A stretch of 9,914 nt of DNA from Promicromonosporaceae bacterium (GCA_009782865.1 WRIF01000035.1:1-9914); one strand, 5' to 3'; positions 1 to 5,994 are shown, numbered from the stretch's first letter. Translations and numbers: made by a program. The notes: generated from the sequence alone by a model not told the origin.

Positions 1-737
1 ATGGCCTGCATGCCGGGCAGAGGGTGATCATCGCCGCCCGCCCCGCCATCGGCAAGTCGACGCTGGCGATTGACATCGCCAGGGCTGCCTCGATTCATCA
101 TCAGCGCCCGGCGGTGGTCTTCTCCCTGGAGATGACCCGCAACGAGATCACCATGCGCCTGCTGTCGGCCGAGGCCGGGGTGTTGCTACAGCGGCTGCGC
201 AATGGTGAGATGCGGCCGGAGGATTGGCAGCGGGTGGCGCAGGTGCAGGGACGCCTGGAGCAGGCGCCGTTCTTCATCGACGATTCTCCCAACATGACCC
301 TGCCGGAGATCAGGGCCAAGGCGCGGCGCCTCAAGCAGCAGCACGGCCTGGAACTGATTGTCATCGACTACCTGCAGCTGATGACCTCCGGCAAGCGGGT
401 CGAGTCCCGGCAGCAGGAGGTCTCGGAGTTCTCCCGCGCGCTCAAGCTGCTCGCCAAGGAGCTGGAGGTGCCGGTCATCGCGCTGTCCCAGCTAAACCGT
501 GGCCCGGAGCAGCGGGGGGACAAGAAGCCGATGATGTCTGACCTGCGCGAGTCCGGCTCGATTGAGCAGGATGCCGACATCGTCATCCTGTTGCACCGCG
601 AGGATGCCTACGAGAAGGACCACCCCCGGGCCGGCGAGGCGGACTTCATCGTGGCCAAGCACCGCAATGGCCCCACCGCCACCCTCACCACGGCCTTCCA
701 GGGACACTACTCCCGCTTCGTGGACATGCAGGCGTAG
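1..737 (+). CDS. dnaB: Replicative DNA helicase DnaB, C-terminal ATPase domain (5' truncated by window edge)
   Basis: The reading frame is open from base 3, and its first residues (GLHAGQRVIIAARPAIGKST) are the usual run into the DnaB Walker A loop. The gene therefore starts before the window, and the in-frame GTG at base 24 is an internal valine codon. Visible RecA-fold motifs are Walker A ARPAIGKST (bases 36-62), SLEMT, Walker B LIVIDYLQLM (about 354-383), ALSQLNRGPEQR, SDLRESGSIEQDADIV (about 537-584) and the late KHRNGP motif (about 657-674) that carries the arginine-finger region in this family. DnaB is the hexameric 5'-3' helicase that unwinds DNA at the replication fork and contacts primase. 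No intein interrupts the visible domain, although helicase motifs are common intein sites. The N-terminal collar domain is not in the window. The stop is TAG at 735-737, and the next gene converges on it. Confidence 0.97.
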   Translation, partial: GLHAGQRVIIAARPAIGKSTLAIDIARAASIHHQRPAVVFSLEMTRNEITMRLLSAEAGVLLQRLRNGEMRPEDWQRVAQVQGRLEQAPFFIDDSPNMTLPEIRAKARRLKQQHGLELIVIDYLQLMTSGKRVESRQQEVSEFSRALKLLAKELEVPVIALSQLNRGPEQRGDKKPMMSDLRESGSIEQDADIVILLHREDAYEKDHPRAGEADFIVAKHRNGPTATLTTAFQGHYSRFVDMQA

Positions 738-937
738 GCGACGCTCGCTGCGAGGCTGACCCCTGGCCGGGAAGCGCCGCCGGGACGCTGCCTCGGGCGC
801 ATAACTCGGTTGGGGGAGGCCGCCCCGCGCGGGAAGCCCTGCGCTGATAGTCAAACCGGAAGCGGAGGAGCGCCGCCAGGTGCTCCGTGAGCGCTGTCGA
901 GCAGGGCTTCCCGCGCGCGACGGTCCGTCTGGTGGTC
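738..937. other. Convergent intergenic region between dnaB and mgtE
   Basis: This 200-base gap separates two genes that are transcribed toward each other. No convincing coding sequence is visible on either strand. Its main content is the 17-bp inverted repeat with an inner hairpin at 826-917, listed separately. The seven-base word GGGAAGC occurs at 770-776 and again in the left arm at 831-837, and its complement lies in the right arm at 906-912, so an alternative pairing is possible. The region is the natural place for transcripts from both sides to end, but no uridine tract marks a classical intrinsic terminator. Confidence 0.7.
826..917. repeat. Perfect 17-bp inverted repeat enclosing an 8-bp hairpin; possible two-way terminator
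   Basis: The left arm at 826-842 (CGCGCGGGAAGCCCTGC) is the exact reverse complement of the right arm at 901-917, with 58 bases between. Inside lies a second stem, GGAGCGCC (867-874) with GGTGCTCC (879-886), closed by a four-base loop and containing one G-U pair. Together they would fold as a long GC-rich helix topped by a smaller hairpin. The position between two convergent stop codons suits bidirectional termination or transcript-end protection. The absence of a T-tract and the long loop argue against a textbook rho-independent terminator. A small mobile or palindromic repeat element is the alternative. Confidence 0.6.
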
Positions 938-2338
938 CTAGAGGCCGAGTAGGGCGACCGCCACCAGGAAGTAGATCAGCAGGCCGAGCACGTCTACGAC
1001 GGTGGTGACCATCGGCCCGGAGACCAGCGCCGGGTCGATGCCCATCTTCTGCGCCGCCAGCGGGGAAATGCCGCCCACCAGCGCGCCGAGGATGCAGATC
1101 AGCAGCAGGGATACCCCCACCACCACCGCCACGCTCAGCGGCGCCCAGATCAGGCCGGCGGCAATCGCCAGCGCCCCCAGTGCGGCGCCGAGCAGTAGGC
1201 CGGTGGCGGCCTCCCGCCAGGTGACGCGGATGATGTCGGCCGGGCGCACCTCGCCGATCGCCAGGGCCCGCACACAGGCCGAGGAGGCCTGGGTGCCGAT
1301 CTTCCCGCCGGTGCCGATCAGCAGCGGCATGAACAGCGCCAGGGTGGCCACCTCGTGGATCTGGTCCTCAAAGCCGGCCGCCACCTGCACGGTGAGCATC
1401 GAGACGGCCAGCAGCAGCACCAGCCAGACGGCCCGAGATCGAATCATCTGCCAGACGGAGACGGCCATGTAGTGGCCCTCCCAGTGCGAGGCCCCACCCT
1501 GCAGGGCGGCATCCTCGGACTCGGCCTCCTCCAGCACCTCATCGGCGTCGTCGTAGGTGAGCAGGCCGAGCAGGCGGCCCTCCCGATCAACCACCGGCAG
1601 GTCACGCACATTCGAATCCGTCATCATGCGCGCGGCCGACTCGGCCGAATCGGTGGCCAGGGCGTACGGGGGCTGCGTCTTGACCAAGTCCTTGACCGTC
1701 GCCTCATCGGGGGCCAACAACACCTCGGACAGTTCCACGATTCCGGTCAGGCGGCGCTGGGCGTCCACCACCGGCAGCGTGTAGACGGTCTCCGCCTCCC
1801 GGCCCCGAGCCCGCACCCGGGTCAGGGCATCGGAGACGGACAGGTGCTCGTGGAGGACCACCACCTGTGGCGTCATGTGCCGGCCCGCCGACTCCTCGGG
1901 ATAGCCGAGCAGCGCGGCCGTCATCGCCCGCTCCCGCGGGCTCAATCCCTCCAGCACGCGACGGGCCACCTTGGCCGGCAGGTCGTCGAGCATGCGCGCG
2001 CGGTCATCGGGGTCGAGGGAGTCGACAAATTCGCCGAACTCCGAGCCGCGCATGGTGTCGAGGATCGCCTGCTGGCCCGCCGGTTCGAGGTCTTCGAAGA
2101 CGTCGAAGGCGAGGTCCTGCGGCAGCAGCCGGAACGCGGCCACGGCCGAGACGGAGTCCATGCGGTCGATGGCGTCGACAATCTCCGGCAGCGTGGCACC
2201 GTGCAGCCAACGCTGGGCGCCGACGAAATCGCCGTCGTCAACGAACTCGTGCAGCAGGCGCGGGTCTACGTGGTCTGGGCGCGGGTCGAGGGCGGCGACG
2301 GCCCCAGAACCGGGCGTCGCCTCCACGGGAGGGGTCAC
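938..2338 (-). CDS. mgtE: MgtE-family magnesium transporter
   Basis: The product is 466 aa, the usual size for MgtE, a homodimeric Mg2+ channel whose cytosolic part senses Mg2+ and closes the pore. Visible in order are the alpha-helical N domain (about 24-152), two CBS domains (about 153-270, with HMTPQVVVL and RDLPVVDREGRLLGLLTYDD), an acidic plug-helix segment (about 262-285) and five membrane segments from about residue 302 to the end. The last segment holds VSGPMVTTVVDVLGLL, and D449 matches the conserved pore aspartate. In the pore-lining motif the sequence is GTGGKIGTQ (343-351 region), with lysine 346 where most relatives have asparagine (GGNxGxQ). The start is GTG at 2338, chosen because the N domain begins soon after it. 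The start lies 3 nt after the stop of the upstream small gene, and no strong Shine-Dalgarno is visible, so translational coupling is likely. Confidence 0.95.
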   Translation of the reverse strand: MTPPVEATPGSGAVAALDPRPDHVDPRLLHEFVDDGDFVGAQRWLHGATLPEIVDAIDRMDSVSAVAAFRLLPQDLAFDVFEDLEPAGQQAILDTMRGSEFGEFVDSLDPDDRARMLDDLPAKVARRVLEGLSPRERAMTAALLGYPEESAGRHMTPQVVVLHEHLSVSDALTRVRARGREAETVYTLPVVDAQRRLTGIVELSEVLLAPDEATVKDLVKTQPPYALATDSAESAARMMTDSNVRDLPVVDREGRLLGLLTYDDADEVLEEAESEDAALQGGASHWEGHYMAVSVWQMIRSRAVWLVLLLAVSMLTVQVAAGFEDQIHEVATLALFMPLLIGTGGKIGTQASSACVRALAIGEVRPADIIRVTWREAATGLLLGAALGALAIAAGLIWAPLSVAVVVGVSLLLICILGALVGGISPLAAQKMGIDPALVSGPMVTTVVDVLGLLIYFLVAVALLGL

Positions 2339-2341
2339 GGC

Positions 2342-2644
2342 CTACTCGGCCGCTGCGCAGTGCTCCTGCATTCGGTCCAGCTCCTGTCTACCGAGCCGGT
2401 ACAGCCGGCCAAAGTTGATGGACCAGCCCGCCCCGAAGATGTGCGGGGTGAAAATCTGCTCGGAGTCTGGGTTCCACACCCGCTCCTTGACCTTGGACAC
2501 GGTGGGAATGGTGAAGTCGTAGGGGACTGGCCCCACCTTGCCTTCCCAGGTGCGCTCCGCCTCCGGCTTCTTCAGTTCCTTGGCCACCGCCGCGACGGTC
2601 AGGCCGATGCCGGCGAGCGTGATGAAGTTCTTGCATTTGGCCAT
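2342..2644 (-). CDS. Small membrane-anchored DUF5808-like protein
   Basis: The product is a 100-aa protein of unknown function. Residues 7-21 (FITLAGIGLTVAAVA) form one short hydrophobic segment after a lysine-containing start, suggesting a membrane anchor. A charged linker follows, then the segment WNPDSEQIFTPHIFGAGWSINFGR (57-80). The second part resembles the DUF5808 pattern as I remember it: an NPDDPR-like turn, then a F-G-x-G-W-x-x-N-F core. Start ATG at 2642-2644 is well supported by AGGAG at 2651-2655 with a 6-nt spacer. It is the first gene of a probable two-gene operon, with mgtE starting 3 nt after its TAG. That linkage suggests, but does not show, a role connected to magnesium transport or the envelope. 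The family assignment rests on memory of the motif, not on a search. Confidence 0.85.
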   Translation of the reverse strand: MAKCKNFITLAGIGLTVAAVAKELKKPEAERTWEGKVGPVPYDFTIPTVSKVKERVWNPDSEQIFTPHIFGAGWSINFGRLYRLGRQELDRMQEHCAAAE

Positions 2645-2650
2645 GTTCTT

Positions 2651-2655
2651 CTCCT
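2651..2655 (-). promoter_or_regulatory. Shine-Dalgarno of the DUF5808-like gene
   Basis: The minus strand reads AGGAG, six bases before the ATG at 2644. It decides the start of the 100-aa protein and, through coupling, probably also feeds translation of mgtE. Confidence 0.8.
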
Positions 2656-2668
2656 AGAGCGCGTGCCT

Positions 2669-2684
2669 ACGGGTGATTACCCGT
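2669..2684. promoter_or_regulatory. Dyad ACGGGT-N4-ACCCGT, candidate operator or leader hairpin of the DUF5808-mgtE operon
   Basis: Two perfect 6-base arms are separated by four bases, 25 nt upstream of the DUF5808 start. A TAGGCT hexamer on the minus strand (2694 down to 2689) fits a -10 box, which would place the transcription start at about 2682, inside this dyad. A repressor bound here would block initiation, or an RNA hairpin would form at the very 5' end. No matching -35 box was found. Confidence 0.35.
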
Positions 2685-2688
2685 CACT

Positions 2689-2694
2689 AGCCTA
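2689..2694 (-). promoter_or_regulatory. Possible -10 hexamer (TAGGCT) for the DUF5808-mgtE operon
   Basis: The minus strand reads TAGGCT, which fits the actinobacterial TAnnnT pattern. The sequence 17-18 bases further upstream shows no TTGACA-like match. The call rests on the hexamer and on its position about 45 nt before the start codon. Confidence 0.25.
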
Positions 2695-2987
2695 TGGCCG
2701 CTAGCCGTTTGTTGCTGCACAACGCGCCTCCAATGCCCGGTCTCCCGTCCCCGAAGCGCCTGGTGACCTGGCCTTACCCTTAGACTTTCCCCATGGTTCG
2801 ACCACCCCGCCGCCGAGCCTCGGAGTACCGAGATTCGCCGACCCCTGGTCGAAACCGCCATCACCTCCTTGCTAGCAGGCTGCCAAACACCCTAGGAATC
2901 AGGCGTAAATCGGCGTCCGCCGGTGGCGCAGAACGCGCTGGCACTCATTGGCTTAATGACGCTGACAGGGCAACATGCCAGTCAAGT

Positions 2988-2997
2988 GGTTGCAACC
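2988..2997. promoter_or_regulatory. Perfect 10-bp palindrome GGTTGCAACC upstream of the sigma4-ZAS gene
   Basis: The site is its own reverse complement and lies 62 nt before the ATG at 3060. A weak TTGGCT-N17-CAACAT promoter (2948-2953 and 2971-2976) would put the transcription start just before or inside it. It is a candidate binding site for a dimeric regulator, possibly autoregulation by the adjacent helix-turn-helix protein. Short palindromes also occur by chance. Confidence 0.25.
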
Positions 2998-3045
2998 CGA
3001 CCACCGAATCCGGCTCGCCCATCGATTTGCGGGCCTTAGTCCAGC

Positions 3046-3053
3046 AAGGGGGG
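3046..3053 (+). promoter_or_regulatory. Shine-Dalgarno of the sigma4-ZAS gene
   Basis: AAGGGGGG ends six bases before the ATG at 3060. This site decides the start at 3060 over the longer open frame that begins at 2793. Confidence 0.7.
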
Positions 3054-3059
3054 TGTCAC

Positions 3060-4754
3060 ATGTCGGCGGCCAGCGGCTCGATTGCGTTGGGATCTCGCCC
3101 GGTCGATAAGGCGATCGCGCGCATGCAGGCGATCCTGCCTACCCTCGCCCCGGGCATGGTCGGTTCTTCCGACCCCGCCGTAGTCGATGAGGCCCTGAAC
3201 GCCCTCACCCACGACGAGCGACAGCTGCTGTGGCTCAAGCATGTCGAGGCGGCCGAGGATGGGGTAATCGCCCGGCGCCTGTCCCTGTCACCGACCGCCG
3301 TGCAGCGCCACCTGCGCCGGGCCGAGCGGGCCATGTCGCTCAGCTTCGCCAACCTGCACGCCGCCCGGGCCGCGCTCGCCGAGCAGGCCTGCACCGAGAC
3401 GCGCGACCTGCTCGGCGACTACGCCCGCCATCGCGTCCCCGCGGCCCGCCGCCGCTCCCTGGAAAGCCACCTGTTTAGCTGTGAGGGCTGCATGCGCGCC
3501 TTCATTGACGTGCGCCACTCCACCTGGTCCCTGCGTGACGCCGCCCCCCTGCTGCTGGTCGGCACCTTCGGGCTCGGCGCCGCCGGGCAGGCGGCCTCCG
3601 TCTCGGTTGCCGCTACCGCCACCGTCGCCTCCGCCTACGGCGGGCTCTCCGGGACCCTGCGCGCCCTGCGCGGCCGGACCCTCGACGCCCTTTCCGGGCT
3701 CGGCCCCACGGCGGTCGCCACGACCGTCAGCGCCCTGGCCCTAGCCGTGGCGATCTCCACTGTCACCCTCGTCGGGGCAGACGATTCCCCGCCGAGCGGG
3801 CCCCCCAGCTACGCGGCCCCCTACGACGCCTCCCCTGCCGGGGAGGGCGCCGGGCTGTGGATCGAGGAGGGGGGCCATGCCGCCGCCCTCCCGGAGGCGC
3901 CGGAGATTGCAGTCCCCGATCCGGCAGGCGAAGACGCCAACCCCCTTGAGGCGGAGGACGTGCCGCGAACGTTGCGCCGCCCCCTAACGGCTCTCGCGGC
4001 GACGGACCCCGCAGCGGCAGGGCCTTCAGGGCCGACCACCTCCCTCGTACCCCCTCCGTCGACGACGCCTCCGCCCGACTCGCCCCCCTTCGGCCCCCCG
4101 AGCGATACCTCTCCGCCGGACGTTCCCCCGCCACCGCTCTGCCCCGGCCACCCTTCCTGCCCGAGCGAGCCTCCCGTCGATGGCGGCGGTGACCAGGGCG
4201 ACCCTGGAGACGGCGGCGAGCCGGGAGACGGTTCTGGACCTGGAACCGGTGAGCCCGGCGATGGCGAGCCTGGAGACGGTGGGCCCGGAAACGGTGGACC
4301 TGGTGATGGCGGGCCCGGGGACGGTGGGCCTGGAAACGGCGAACCGGGCGACGGTGAGCCTGGCGATGGTGGGCCGGGCAACGGCCCCATCCTGGGGGCC
4401 GCAGAGGTGTGCGGCCTGCCCGTCTCGGACAGCGACGAGTTGGTCACCGAGCGAGAGGTGCAGTTCCCGGGCACCTCCGGCAACGTCTTCACCCCGCTGG
4501 TGCTGTCCGTGCCCGGGCAGTTTGGCGACCAGCTCTTGCGGATCGATCAGGTTCGCATCTCGCAGTTCCAGGTGGGCCACTGCCACTTCCCGCACGGCTC
4601 CAACCTCTGCAAGGAGGCCGCCGGTGGCCGCTGGAACCTTGGCCAGGAAACGGCCGTGCTGCGCAACGCCACCAGTTCAAGCCGGCGCTTCACCGCCACG
4701 TTCACCGAGCCCATCCCGGCCAACGCCCCCATCATGTGCATGACGGTCGGCTAG
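3060..4754 (+). CDS. Mosaic membrane protein: sigma-70 region 4 HTH, ZAS zinc motif, TM, Pro-rich stalk, PGDG repeats, Cys-containing tail
   Basis: The product is 564 aa from ATG 3060. Residues 43-95 read as sigma-70 region 4 (LTHDERQLLWLKHVEAAEDG, then VIARRLSLSPTAVQRHLRRA), the helix-turn-helix that contacts -35 DNA. There is no region 2, so it is not a complete sigma factor. Residues 111-144 carry a zinc-binding anti-sigma pattern: C111, then H137-x3-C141-x2-C144. Residues 215-240 form a membrane segment; an Ala-rich hydrophobic stretch at 161-194 may be a second. An acidic and Pro-rich linker (241-375, with C361 and C367) leads to 12 PG(D/N/T)G units (381-442) and a tail (446-564) with C451, C508, C517 and C560, which could form disulfides. 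With one membrane crossing, the repeats and tail lie outside the cell and the HTH inside. I know no characterised protein with this order. A membrane-tethered transcription regulator is an inference. The stop TAG overlaps the rlmC stop. Confidence 0.85.
   Translation: MSAASGSIALGSRPVDKAIARMQAILPTLAPGMVGSSDPAVVDEALNALTHDERQLLWLKHVEAAEDGVIARRLSLSPTAVQRHLRRAERAMSLSFANLHAARAALAEQACTETRDLLGDYARHRVPAARRRSLESHLFSCEGCMRAFIDVRHSTWSLRDAAPLLLVGTFGLGAAGQAASVSVAATATVASAYGGLSGTLRALRGRTLDALSGLGPTAVATTVSALALAVAISTVTLVGADDSPPSGPPSYAAPYDASPAGEGAGLWIEEGGHAAALPEAPEIAVPDPAGEDANPLEAEDVPRTLRRPLTALAATDPAAAGPSGPTTSLVPPPSTTPPPDSPPFGPPSDTSPPDVPPPPLCPGHPSCPSEPPVDGGGDQGDPGDGGEPGDGSGPGTGEPGDGEPGDGGPGNGGPGDGGPGDGGPGNGEPGDGEPGDGGPGNGPILGAAEVCGLPVSDSDELVTEREVQFPGTSGNVFTPLVLSVPGQFGDQLLRIDQVRISQFQVGHCHFPHGSNLCKEAAGGRWNLGQETAVLRNATSSSRRFTATFTEPIPANAPIMCMTVG
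4200..4385 (+). repeat. In-frame tandem repeat encoding 12 PG(D/N/T)G units (mainly 15-bp period)
   Basis: The translated stretch at residues 381-442 is built from five-residue units (E or G)-P-G-(D or N)-G, with slight irregularity in the first three copies. At DNA level the unit is about 15 bases, such as GAGCCTGGAGACGGT, with many synonymous differences, which points to an old array under protein-level selection. Units are multiples of three, so copy changes keep the frame. The period of five excludes a collagen Gly-X-Y helix. A flexible, acidic extracellular spacer is the likely role. Confidence 0.9.
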
Positions 4755-5947
4755 GCCCGCTCTAGTAGGACTATCACCTCGTAGTGCGCGGTGTGCGCGA
4801 ACATGTCCAGCAGCCGCGCCTGCCTCACCCGGTACGACCCCATGACGGCCAGATCCTTGGCGAGGGTCGCCGCCTGGCAGGAAGAGTAGATCACCGTCGG
4901 GATGGCGGAGGCCTCGATCCAGGCCGCCAGGTCTGCCCCCAGGCCGCGGCGGGGCGGGTTGACCACCAGGAGGTCGGGGCGCTCTGCTGGGGCGGAGCGG
5001 AGCGCGAACTCGGTGGCATCCTCGGCCACAAAGGTGGCCTCGGTCACCCCGGCCTCGGCCGCCGCCTGCCGCGCCGCCGCCACCGCCTCGGGGGAAACCT
5101 CTGCTCCCACCACCCGGCGGCCCCCGCCGGCGCAGGCGAGGGCGAATCCGCCCACCCCGCAGTACAGGTCCCAGCAGGAGGTCGCCCCGCTGGCCTCGGC
5201 CCAGGCGGCGGCCTGCCGGTACAGCTCGGTGGCTACGGCGGTATTGGTCTGGAAGAATCCCTGCGGGCGCAGGTACAACGTCAGGCCGGCGGAGCCCAGG
5301 GAGGGTAGGGGCATCGGCAGCATCGCCCGCTCGGTGAGCAGAATCTCCTCTGGCCCCTCCAGCACCGCCTTGTGCTCGGGCTGCAGGTTCACCGAACAGA
5401 CCGCCAGCCGCGGCAGCGCCTCCTGTAGCCAGGGCAGGTGCTTTCGAATGCGGTCTATCGGCTCCCGGGGGCGCAACACCAGGCGCACCAGCAGGTCGGA
5501 GGCGGGGGAGACGGGGACGATCACCCGCTTGAGTTCCCCGCGCGCGGCCGCCGCCCGCACCGAGGTGCGCCCCGGGGAGGCGGTGACGTCATAGGGGGTG
5601 AGGTCGGCCAGCGCGATGAACTCGCGCAGCGGCGCGAACGCCGCCTGCAACTCGGCCGGGTAGAGCGGACAATCGGCGAGGTCGACGCCCCGCCCCAGCG
5701 GTGGATGGGCCAGGCCGAGGATCGGCTCGGCGGCGGTGCCGGTCACCGCCAGCTTTGCCTTGTTGCGAAACCCCGCCTCCGCGCTGCGGAAGGGGGGCAA
5801 CCATTCGATCTCGCCTGCCCGGCGGCCCAGGACGGCGGCCAGCTCCGCGCGGACCGCGGCCTCCTTGCCCTCCACCTGCTCGGCGTAGCGCAGGGGCAGG
5901 AGAAGGCATGAATGGCATTCATCCCGCTGAAAGTGTCCGCAGTCCAT
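4751..5947 (-). CDS. rlmC: 23S rRNA (uracil-C5)-methyltransferase, RlmC/RumB type
   Basis: The product is 398 aa from ATG 5947, supported by GGGAGG at 5956-5961 with an 8-nt spacer. The reading frame runs on to 6421, but that part would lie over ppc on the other strand and has no family match. The N-terminus MDCGHFQRDECHSC matches E. coli RumB, with iron-sulfur ligands C3, C11 and C14 plus C93 (ADCPLYP). GFRNKAKLAV (59-68) follows. The SAM-binding loop is DLYCGVGGF (260-268), and NPPRRG lies at 330-335. The catalytic nucleophile is C357 (IYSSCQAATLAKDL) and the likely base is E390 in MFAHTAHYEV. No TRAM domain precedes the cluster, as in RlmC and unlike RlmD or RlmCD. It makes m5U in 23S rRNA using SAM. 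U747 is the E. coli target; the target here is inferred. There are about 12 extra residues near 124-136 compared with the E. coli protein. Confidence 0.93.
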   Translation of the reverse strand: MDCGHFQRDECHSCLLLPLRYAEQVEGKEAAVRAELAAVLGRRAGEIEWLPPFRSAEAGFRNKAKLAVTGTAAEPILGLAHPPLGRGVDLADCPLYPAELQAAFAPLREFIALADLTPYDVTASPGRTSVRAAAARGELKRVIVPVSPASDLLVRLVLRPREPIDRIRKHLPWLQEALPRLAVCSVNLQPEHKAVLEGPEEILLTERAMLPMPLPSLGSAGLTLYLRPQGFFQTNTAVATELYRQAAAWAEASGATSCWDLYCGVGGFALACAGGGRRVVGAEVSPEAVAAARQAAAEAGVTEATFVAEDATEFALRSAPAERPDLLVVNPPRRGLGADLAAWIEASAIPTVIYSSCQAATLAKDLAVMGSYRVRQARLLDMFAHTAHYEVIVLLERA

Positions 5948-5955
5948 GCCCCAAT

Positions 5956-5961
5956 CCTCCC
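5956..5961 (-). promoter_or_regulatory. Shine-Dalgarno of rlmC
   Basis: The minus strand reads GGGAGG eight bases before the ATG at 5947. It fixes the start at MDCGHF and rejects the upstream extension that runs through the divergent ppc gene. Confidence 0.75.
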
Positions 5962-5971
5962 AGCCGGCCGG

Positions 5972-5994
5972 TGCCGTCACCGGTAACCACGGCA
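5972..5994. promoter_or_regulatory. Dyad TGCCGT-N11-ACGGCA in the rlmC/ppc divergent spacer
   Basis: Perfect 6-base arms are 11 bases apart, just upstream of the rlmC ribosome binding site. The site could be an operator serving one or both divergent genes, or a weak hairpin in the rlmC leader. The arms are short for a GC-rich genome, so chance is a real alternative. Confidence 0.25.

Larger units (their letters stand above)
2645..3059. other. Divergent control region between the DUF5808-mgtE operon and the sigma4-ZAS gene
   Basis: This region has 415 bases without a supported gene and looks richer in A/T than the flanking coding sequence. The sigma4-ZAS frame stays open leftward to an ATG-adjacent point near 2793, but those 89 codons (rich in Arg, Ser, Pro, His) match no known fold and precede a strong ribosome binding site, so they are treated as non-coding. 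Dyads present are ACGGGT/ACCCGT (2669-2684), TTCGACCA/TGGTCGAA (2797-2804 with 2846-2853, enclosing a CTCGG/CCGAG hairpin at 2819-2832), TCATT/AATGA (2945-2959) and the palindrome GGTTGCAACC (2988-2997). Promoters for both directions must lie here, but only weak hexamers are visible. Confidence 0.7.

Noticed and set aside
24..26. GTG at 24 as start of a short RecA-like ATPase
   Set aside because: The codons before it already read as conserved DnaB sequence (GLHAGQR), so this is an internal valine of a gene cut by the window edge.
1355..2704. Long open frame (449 codons) on the + strand opposite mgtE and the DUF5808-like gene
   Set aside because: Opposite-strand shadow common in GC-rich coding DNA; it lacks recognisable motifs and the minus-strand genes are clear family members.
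2667..2864. Small minus-strand frame (65 codons) in the divergent control region
   Set aside because: No ribosome binding site or recognisable sequence, and it covers the likely promoters.
2895..2917. ECF-type promoter (GGAATC with CGTC) for the sigma4-ZAS gene
   Set aside because: The spacing is only 13 bases, shorter than the usual 15-17, and it lies about 140 nt from the start codon.
2793..3059. Upstream in-frame extension of the sigma4-ZAS gene (89 codons)
   Set aside because: Its translation resembles no domain, its codon use is unlike the gene body, and a strong AAGGGGGG site with good spacing marks the ATG at 3060.
4200..4385. Collagen-like triple-helix domain
   Set aside because: Glycine does not occur at every third residue; the period is five.
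3821..4492. Minus-strand frame encoding PGSPSPGPP-type repeats
   Set aside because: It is the reverse complement of the PGDG repeat; the + strand frame has the coherent domain order and ribosome binding site.
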